Shown here piece by piece: positions 16,410 to 22,276 of a stretch of DNA of 22,276 nt. Position numbers and translations under genes: made by a program. The first letter of the stretch is position 1, and every line of letters starts with the position of its first letter. Origin of the DNA: Sarcodiotheca gaudichaudii. Its lineage: Eukaryota > Rhodophyta > Florideophyceae > Gigartinales > Solieriaceae. Location of the stretch: NCBI GenBank assembly GCA_032355985.1, contig JAUKVZ010000027.1, positions 1-22,276 on the forward strand, in the 5' to 3' direction. The notes beneath the pieces were generated by a model. The model was not told the origin of the DNA, ran no database searches, and saw only the letters and a list, made by a program, of their open reading frames with translations.

Positions 16410-19400
16410 TTAGGCTTGCCGGGGGGGAAAACCAGATGAGCAGTCCCGTACGTAAAACGATCCTCCCCCAAGCGGTTGGCATTCTGCCGCGTGTCTGATT
16501 TTCCATATACCAGTTGCTGAAGGCGGTACGGCACAGCACCTCGAGCCTGGTATCAGGCTTGAGCAGTCTGGGATGACTGCTACGCGCTCAATGCATCGGA
16601 TAACCGTAGGCTCAAGAGGGATGACGGCTGACTGCATAGCCCCTTCGAAGTTTACCCGCATAGCCTGTGGGTGGTACCCCTCAAACTGCACCGGGACCTG
16701 CTCGCAGGGGCGTAGGACCAGTTTCGCACTTTTGCCGCAGGTGCCGGGTTCATTCGAGGCCAGGCCCAACACACACCAGACTCTTTTCGTAGCTCCATCG
16801 TCCGATAGCCCAGATGATGACTGCGAGTGTGAGAAGGCGTCTTCTGCTCCGACTCCGGAGGCCGGGTGTATACGGATGATGTCTCCAGCTCCGATGGAGG
16901 ATTCTCCAGGGGTCGACGTCTGTCTCGAACGCACCTTCCACGACGCGCACTTGTAAAACACCATTACCTCCTTGTCAATTACTGTAGAGGTCGAGCCGCC
17001 CGCAGGGGATGGCCCCGACAGGTGCGACCTGAAATTATCCGCGAAGCAGGCGACGGACTGCATTGCACGGCTTGGGAAAGTGGTGCATACCTCCTCAGAC
17101 CGGAGTTGAAAAACACGCAACAGAGGACCTGCCACGACTGGGTCAAACTCCACTACACCAGCTTCGCCGTTGTCCAATATCCGTCTCGGTCGGTAGAACC
17201 GGACTTGTGTGTCACAAGATGTATTTTTCGAGAACACCTGTCGCGCGTTTGAAACCAGCTGTGACGATACCAGCCCCTCCGGTCCAAGTGCGCACATAAC
17301 AGCGTTCCGGTCTTCTTGGGATATGACTGCACGGGCAGGGGAGGCATTGCCCGTCCCGCCAACATTGACCGTCTGTAAAGCACTGCGCGCGAGAGCCAGG
17401 CGACCCTGTAGTAGCCTGATACAACCACGCACGTAATTGTCTTCTCCTTCGGTGGCCCCTTCGTAAAGTGCCGCCAATCTCCCCTCCCAATCATTTAGGG
17501 CTTCGGCCTTCATTGCGATAATGTGTGCCTTGTGTCGGTTTGACCGCTGAATACCCCTTTTCAAGGGTTGGTGCTTGGCCTCGAAGGCCAACTCGGCCAA
17601 GAAATCTCCGTGGAGAAAGTCTTGCAAGAAAATGTCGCACATCTCCAAGAGACGGTGCACGTTGGGTACGTCAGCCGCATTTCGTGCCTTTTCCGCATCC
17701 GCTTCAAGTCTATTCCCGGGAATCACTTCAGGCATGTGTGACCCTTGCTGTGGCTTGCCCGTGAAGACGCGTTCTAGTACTGCAAGGTGATGTCGTACCT
17801 TGCCACTGACGAAAGTCGCATGCTCCTCCAATGCCCGCGCTTGTACTACGGAAGCATCCACCGCCCCCATGCTTTCAGCTGCAGAATGGTCTGAATGTAT
17901 GTCTGGGACGGACGTGGACAGAGCCTTGTATCTCTCCACAATGTAATTGCTGGGTGTCCAGAAAGTCCCTATCACATCGGCCGCGGAGGCCACACATTCG
18001 AGTGCCGCCATAATTTTGGTCACACGCGGGTCAACCAACCGTCGCCTCCTCTCATTCTCCGCTGCATGGTCTGTCGCTGTGGTCTCTGGCGACAGGACGC
18101 CGGCTAGAAGTGCAGGGACGGCTATAATTGATAACGCGTACGCCTCTGAAAGAGTCATCGAGTGTAGACTGCCCTTGTCCACATTGACGACGTCGCTCTG
18201 TGCATCGAGCCCAGTCGCGCCTAGGTGGGTAATAAAGAAGGCATTCGCGGCACATCTCTGGGCAGGCAACATCATTTTCAACGTCGCTTCGACAGCCTTC
18301 AAAAATATACCCGTCAGCAGATGGTCCGGGGCAATCGCCAATGCGCGGTATGGGTTGAGGTACCCCGATAGCAACCTTCGGCCGGTCGCGTCCCTTGGAA
18401 TGGCGCCACTTCTGGCCGCCTTTTCCAGCTTCTCGCAAAACAGGTGCAACGGCATGTCACGCATTGCCCGCGACCCTTCTGGAAAGACAGTTTTGATTCC
18501 GATCTGAGCTGTCCGGATCGGGATCTCGCATTTACAGCGCTCGCCTGTTGCAGATGGTACAGGCAAGATCTCGAGAACCGACCTCGCCGCAGCGTGGTGA
18601 GCGAGTGTCCTCATCTCCTTGGATGAAGCGCCGCTACAGGTGGTGCTCGTGTACCTACCGCCGTAGTCTGTCTTTTCTAGGCGCCTGAACACGCACACGT
18701 GGCAAGGGGCACCTGCTGTGTGGCCCATTACGTCCAGGAGCTGGTTAGCAGCAGGAGTGTCCGCTATCCATGCCACTAGGTCCAGAAATACACGGACAAG
18801 GGTGCCGTCCGCAGCAACGCCTAGAAACCCTGTCGTTGTTCCGACATAGATGTTTTCCAACACACGATCCAACACCGTGAGAACGTCACTTCCGGGTGGC
18901 GTACATGCGACCACCCTGACAGCGGGAGACCCCTGCCTCATGTCTCTCGGAATGTTGAGAGGCAGTATGTAGATGCCTTCCGACGATACAGATTTTCCTT
19001 CACTGGACTTGAACCCGTCGTGGTATAGGACCATTCTGTAAATGATGTAGGGCTCATTACCTCGATCAGCACCTAGACGTCCATATGAAGGCGCAAAGCG
19101 ACAGTCGTCGGTCTCGTTCTCCGTCGGACTTTCGGGTCTGCATCCGTCCGCGTCAAACGAGATCATGCACTCTGGGCCACCGCCTGAGCTGTGCGGCTTG
19201 ACGTGGAATGTTGTGACTGGCAAGTGGGGGCCAAGGAGCGTATTCGGCCTGCCAGACGAAGAGGCGTAGGGGACGAAGAAGTGAAGATCTCCATTTTCCG
19301 TCGGGGCTACCCTGTTCTCCGGTGCCGTGCTATGGCCATAAATGCACGAATTGGCTCCTGCTCTTTCACTTTGCAGAGCCGTCACAAACTTCTCCGGGTC

Positions 19401-21416
19401 ATGGATCGCTGTAACAAGCCTCTCCGCTTCACCCTCCATGTTAAGGAATCGCTCGACTACCAGCAACCTGGCTGAGTGAGACGAAAGATCTGAAGATGAG
19501 CTTGAAATTGGATCATGGGGGGATAGAAGCGCCAGCTTGTCTCCAGGCCGAATCGGTGCGACTTCATTCATGGACTTGGGTTCGATGCAGCATCCACGGC
19601 TTCTGCGACCAGTGCGTGGGGGAGGACCGAGTACATGGGTGTGCGACGCCACGGACAGCAACGCGGACAGTTTCAAATCTTGTGTGGAAGTACCCGGTGT
19701 ATATGACATTACGAGCCCACAACTGTCATCTTCAGCAGTAGTTTCCCCTGAAACCATCCTCCCAATTGCGTCCGCCCGGAGTGATGCCTGTTCGTGTGCA
19801 CTCTCCCAGGATGAAGCGCCATTGACTTGGAACACCGTTTGAAAGTGCCCTCGGAAACATGCTGGTAGTTGCGGGAATTGTTCTTCTCCCGCCGACGTTC
19901 CAACATGTGAAGACCAGAACGCATTCCATGGGCCTGACACACAAGGCGCACCTTGCGCTGCGACCTGGAAAGCGACTTGGGAACCGACATAGGCCCGTTT
20001 CGGTGCGCTCCCGGGGTTCCCCCCTGGTTGGGCTGTGAAGTAAAGACTTGCCTCCGGGCCGTATGCCATACGGCGAGAACGGCGCACAATTGGAATTTCG
20101 TCAACCCCCGATCTCGACAGATCAACCATTCCAGCATGGATGGGAGCTGTGGCGAGGTCCAGGAGGGCGTACTCCGACGGGAGGACCACAATCACTTCCG
20201 CAGTCGGAACATGGTCCGATTCATCCTCCATCAGGAGATCTTCACCTCCTGCAGGTAGGCCCTGTCGAGCTGTCACCCGCGCACCTGCTTTCAAAATATC
20301 CACTGGAGTGCGTATAATTGAGCACTCAGCGGTCAAGGACTTGATCATCTCGTTTGCAAAACGACCGATCGTTTTGGAGCTCGGCAACACACCCCGTCGT
20401 CCCAACAATGGGTCAACCAGTTTTCCCGCAGAATTTAGGCCACAGACAGCGGCGACCTCTTCTGCATCCGCGTTCCACCTGGGCAGGGAGCCGTTCGCTG
20501 ACAACGCGGCTGTGAATGCCACGACATTAATCATGGATTGATAGTTGACTCTCGTCATCCGCTTGCTGCCGGTGCCGAGTAGAAGGGAGAAGAGCTTCAG
20601 AAAGTTATCGACTTTGGCCCCGTCATCCTTACGTGTGGGTCCTTCTTGTAGACTATTCTCGGGCCCGTGCGTTTCAGCTCCAAGCTCGGCCCCAAATACC
20701 CCCCCTAGTTCAGCAACATCTTCTTCGAGGCTGGCCCCTGCGCCGGTACCGCTGACCGTTGGAAGCTGCGAGACATGTGGACCTACGACCGGTTCGTTGT
20801 CCACAGCGGAATTGGAAAACTCAGGCGCGCTGTCAAAAATATTTCGGCTTGTTGATCGGCGAATGTCGCCGTGATCGTCGTTCCCGTCATCATCAGCTTC
20901 TTCCTCAGCGCTGCCTCTTACACTGTGCTCATCTTCACCCTCCGGGGTGTAGCCACCCGTTCCAGTCGCGGTTTGAAATGATACTGGTTCATCAAATTCT
21001 ACACAATCTGGTGATGGGGAATAATCCCTTGCGTCGTCCGAACTATTTCGTCGTTGGGAAATATGACTGTCGCCTTCTTCGTCATTCCCGCCATCTTCGT
21101 ATTCTTTCTCGGCGCCGCCTCCTGCACAGTCCTTTCCAGATTTTTCCGGCGATGGGCCGTCCAGACGACCAACCCCATCTTCGAAAAATGCATCCCAATG
21201 TTCGTCCACTACAGAGTCAAAGTAAGCATCATCTGATCGATCCGCTACAGTCTGTAAATTCTCTTCTGCTGATAGCAAGAGTGGTTCAGCTTCGGGAGAC
21301 GGAGTCGTCGGCTCTTGACGGCTGGGAACAGGGATTGAGCTCTCGTAGTACTCACCGCGACGCCTCCTGGTGCGGGGTTGCCGGTCAGGGCCCCGCGTTC
21401 GTTTCTTTGGAGGCAT
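16410..21416 (-). CDS. CACTA/Tnp2-like transposase, 1,668 residues
   Basis: One uninterrupted minus-strand ORF with ATG at 21416, reading inwards from the right TIR. Residues 1-25 are strongly basic (KKRTRG...RTRRRR), followed by a Ser/Glu/Asp-rich acidic region to about 270, and a helical region around 270-400 resembling the domain that precedes the catalytic core in Tnp2-like proteins. The RNase H-like core shows LYHDGF with D800, followed by a G-IYILPLNIP strand as in the 'DGFNPF...LPP' segment of CACTA transposases; IADTP with D886; the usual zinc pair PCHVC at C905/C908; and APDHLLTG with D1031 as the candidate third acidic residue. The 400-residue C-terminus contains a small beta-rich stretch I cannot assign. 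The protein is longer than most Tnp2 products. Fungal Plavaka and the KDZ group are related alternatives, but the CAC...GTG TIR favours CACTA. Role: cutting and joining the element's ends in the nucleus. Confidence 0.82.
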   Translation of the reverse strand: MPPKKRTRGPDRQPRTRRRRGEYYESSIPVPSRQEPTTPSPEAEPLLLSAEENLQTVADRSDDAYFDSVVDEHWDAFFEDGVGRLDGPSPEKSGKDCAGGGAEKEYEDGGNDEEGDSHISQRRNSSDDARDYSPSPDCVEFDEPVSFQTATGTGGYTPEGEDEHSVRGSAEEEADDDGNDDHGDIRRSTSRNIFDSAPEFSNSAVDNEPVVGPHVSQLPTVSGTGAGASLEEDVAELGGVFGAELGAETHGPENSLQEGPTRKDDGAKVDNFLKLFSLLLGTGSKRMTRVNYQSMINVVAFTAALSANGSLPRWNADAEEVAAVCGLNSAGKLVDPLLGRRGVLPSSKTIGRFANEMIKSLTAECSIIRTPVDILKAGARVTARQGLPAGGEDLLMEDESDHVPTAEVIVVLPSEYALLDLATAPIHAGMVDLSRSGVDEIPIVRRSRRMAYGPEASLYFTAQPGGNPGSAPKRAYVGSQVAFQVAAQGAPCVSGPWNAFWSSHVGTSAGEEQFPQLPACFRGHFQTVFQVNGASSWESAHEQASLRADAIGRMVSGETTAEDDSCGLVMSYTPGTSTQDLKLSALLSVASHTHVLGPPPRTGRRSRGCCIEPKSMNEVAPIRPGDKLALLSPHDPISSSSSDLSSHSARLLVVERFLNMEGEAERLVTAIHDPEKFVTALQSERAGANSCIYGHSTAPENRVAPTENGDLHFFVPYASSSGRPNTLLGPHLPVTTFHVKPHSSGGGPECMISFDADGCRPESPTENETDDCRFAPSYGRLGADRGNEPYIIYRMVLYHDGFKSSEGKSVSSEGIYILPLNIPRDMRQGSPAVRVVACTPPGSDVLTVLDRVLENIYVGTTTGFLGVAADGTLVRVFLDLVAWIADTPAANQLLDVMGHTAGAPCHVCVFRRLEKTDYGGRYTSTTCSGASSKEMRTLAHHAAARSVLEILPVPSATGERCKCEIPIRTAQIGIKTVFPEGSRAMRDMPLHLFCEKLEKAARSGAIPRDATGRRLLSGYLNPYRALAIAPDHLLTGIFLKAVEATLKMMLPAQRCAANAFFITHLGATGLDAQSDVVNVDKGSLHSMTLSEAYALSIIAVPALLAGVLSPETTATDHAAENERRRRLVDPRVTKIMAALECVASAADVIGTFWTPSNYIVERYKALSTSVPDIHSDHSAAESMGAVDASVVQARALEEHATFVSGKVRHHLAVLERVFTGKPQQGSHMPEVIPGNRLEADAEKARNAADVPNVHRLLEMCDIFLQDFLHGDFLAELAFEAKHQPLKRGIQRSNRHKAHIIAMKAEALNDWEGRLAALYEGATEGEDNYVRGCIRLLQGRLALARSALQTVNVGGTGNASPARAVISQEDRNAVMCALGPEGLVSSQLVSNARQVFSKNTSCDTQVRFYRPRRILDNGEAGVVEFDPVVAGPLLRVFQLRSEEVCTTFPSRAMQSVACFADNFRSHLSGPSPAGGSTSTVIDKEVMVFYKCASWKVRSRQTSTPGESSIGAGDIIRIHPASGVGAEDAFSHSQSSSGLSDDGATKRVWCVLGLASNEPGTCGKSAKLVLRPCEQVPVQFEGYHPQAMRVNFEGAMQSAVIPLEPTVIRCIERVAVIPDCSSLIPGSRCCAVPPSATGIWKIRHAAECQPLGGGSFYVRDCSSGFPPRQA

Positions 21417-21996
21417 TTCAAATGCTTAAACTGCAGGAGGTTGCGTGTGCTACAGGTTACAGGGTTCCGTATGGAAAACTGTGGCGGCAGAAATGTGCAT
21501 ACAGCTGCTTATGTAAATCCCCTACTATGTAATTGGACCCGGAATATTAAAAGTCCGGTTCGCCACCCGTAACGAATACATTATACTTGTATGCTTTACG
21601 GGTCGCGACCCGGAATATTAGTATTACGGGTCAAAGAGCAGGAATGATTTACCCATAAGATTTCATGTAGGGGCTATTGCGGGGGGCCGGAATCCCAGCA
21701 ACTGCGTTGCCTCGCCTATGCGTCTCGACTGAACTCTTCTCGTCAAAGAGCAACCTGGCATAAAGCTTCCTCTCGCAAGTACATTGTCCTTCGTTAACCC
21801 CCCAATTAGTGTTTTTAATGTCACTCAAGTCTGGACTTGTGTCACTAAATCACAGGTACAGTACAGTATAGTGCGTCCCAGGCATGGAAATTAGCCCAGG
21901 GGGTAAAACGGATTCCATTTTCCGATCATCCCGTTACAACAAAGCATGTTTTACATGCTCTTCAATCCGGGCCGGGAGTGTTTTGTACGTTTCCAA

Positions 21997-22014
21997 CCGG
22001 ACTGTACAGTCCGG
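21997..22014. repeat. 18-bp perfect palindrome in the right subterminal region
   Basis: CCGGACTGTACAGTCCGG is its own reverse complement. GGACTGTACAGT recurs 40 bp downstream (from 22039). The left array has the related palindrome GACTATAGTC next to CCGG, so both ends may present similar binding sites. Confidence 0.75.
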
Positions 22015-22111
22015 AAAAACTGTTCTAAAACAACGTCTGGACTGTACAGTTCCATCAGTCCTGACGTCGATTTCAAACCGTATCGCAAAACGGGCCAAAA
22101 TCGATGTTCTG

Positions 22112-22130
22112 ACGGATTGATTCAATCCGT
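22112..22130. repeat. right terminal palindrome
   Basis: ACGGATTGA-T-TCAATCCGT, a 9-bp perfect inverted repeat with a 1-nt centre, eight bases inside the right TIR. It is the structural counterpart of 1000-1019. Confidence 0.7.
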
Positions 22131-22138
22131 AAGGTGCG

Positions 22139-22155
22139 TTTTTGTCCCCGCGGTG
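22139..22155 (-). repeat. right terminal inverted repeat, 17 bp
   Basis: TTTTTGTCCCCGCGGTG, the exact reverse complement of 974-990. It marks the right end of the large DNA transposon. Confidence 0.85.
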
Positions 22156-22276
22156 CAGCGACGGCCGTAGGGTCGCATCAAGTGCGAGAGCCCGCCAGAC
22201 GGCGAGGGCGACGGGATGGCTCTCTGAGGTGCCGCCGCAACTGTCATGCCCGCCCACCACGGCAGCACAAGGCTGG
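22156..22276 (-). mobile_element. probable other side of the interrupted Ty3/gypsy-like retroelement, fossil
   Basis: These 121 bases lie outside the right terminal inverted repeat of the large DNA transposon. The minus strand is open through the whole stretch, in the orientation expected if it were the part of the retroelement polyprotein upstream of the reverse transcriptase seen at 1-973. I recognise no domain in it, so the assignment rests on position and orientation only. Confidence 0.5.

Larger units (their letters stand above)
21417..22138. promoter_or_regulatory. right subterminal region and transposase promoter region, palindrome-rich
   Basis: About 720 bases without a gene, between the transposase start and the right TIR. 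It contains GACCCGGAATATTA twice (21536-21549 and 21607-21620), the perfect palindrome CGGGTCGCGACCCG (21599-21612), ACCCGTAA/TTACGGGT inverted pairs (21565-21572 with 21596-21603 and 21624-21631), CAAGTC-TG-GACTTG (about 21828-21841), and CCGGACTGTACAGTCCGG (21997-22014) with a partial second copy 40 bp on (from 22039). Such clustered repeats near the ends fit transposase or accessory-protein binding; promoter function is inferred from position. Confidence 0.6.
974..22155. mobile_element. giant CACTA-like (EnSpm/CMC group) DNA transposon carrying an epigenetic gene cargo
   Basis: Seen in sequence: perfect 17-bp inverted repeats at 974-990 and 22139-22155, starting with CAC and ending with GTG as CACTA elements do. 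Each end has a ~19-bp palindrome 8-9 bp inside the TIR, repeat-rich subterminal DNA, and a large CACTA/Tnp2-like transposase reading inwards from the right end. Retroelement sequence flanks the left side and probably the right. The flanking trinucleotides are TAG (971-973) and CAG (22156-22158), a 2-of-3 match to the 3-bp target duplication expected of this group. All protein-coding genes seen in the window, apart from the retroelement, lie between the TIRs. At 21,182 bp it is long for a CACTA element. Inferred: a single mobile unit, fairly recent, because its TIRs are identical and its large ORFs are open. Confidence 0.78.

Noticed and set aside
1-22276. tRNA, rRNA or other structured RNA genes
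   Set aside because: I looked for tRNA-like box A/B patterns and rRNA-conserved stretches and saw none that I could support; the hairpins found all belong to repeats.

Overview
The window is eukaryotic DNA. It holds retroelement sequence, a CACTA-type transposase, a SET domain, long intron-poor genes with ATGGC-type starts, and candidate GT-AG introns. The compact genes and moderate GC would fit an alga such as a florideophyte red alga, but no host gene is present to settle the lineage.

I read most of the window (974-22155, about 21.2 kb) as one giant CACTA-like DNA transposon. It has perfect 17-bp terminal inverted repeats that begin CACCG and end CGGTG. Short palindromes lie just inside both ends, and the flanking trinucleotides (TAG/CAG) are an imperfect 3-bp duplication. 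It has landed in an older Ty3/gypsy-like LTR retroelement, whose reverse transcriptase lies at 1-973 on the minus strand; the last 121 bases are probably the other side of the same retroelement.

Layout inside the element, left to right: left TIR, palindrome and a 45-bp hairpin array (974-1590); a non-coding stretch with an ACC-type microsatellite; a plus-strand gene with a Tudor-like segment (2679-4292, possibly spliced to 4424). The remaining genes all read leftwards on the minus strand: a two-part unknown gene (7110-5812 and 5788-4538, probably one gene split by a frameshift or a short intron); a ~127-bp repeat array; a ParB-like / DNA methyltransferase / SET fusion (11375-7851); an array of CATATG and CACGTG palindromes; a ParB-like / 2-oxoglutarate oxygenase fusion (15967-12674); and a 1,668-residue CACTA/Tnp2-like transposase (21416-16410). 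About 0.7 kb of palindrome-rich subterminal DNA then leads to the right TIR.

The main point of interest is the cargo. Two paralogues share about 560 N-terminal residues (ParB-like fold plus an unknown module) but differ in their effectors: one carries a prokaryote-type DNA N6-adenine/N4-cytosine methyltransferase plus a protein lysine methyltransferase, the other a 2OG-Fe(II) oxygenase. This looks like a transposon-borne writer/eraser pair for marking or unmarking DNA or chromatin, perhaps for anti-silencing, self-recognition or control of transposition. Domain calls rest on motifs; the joint function is inference.
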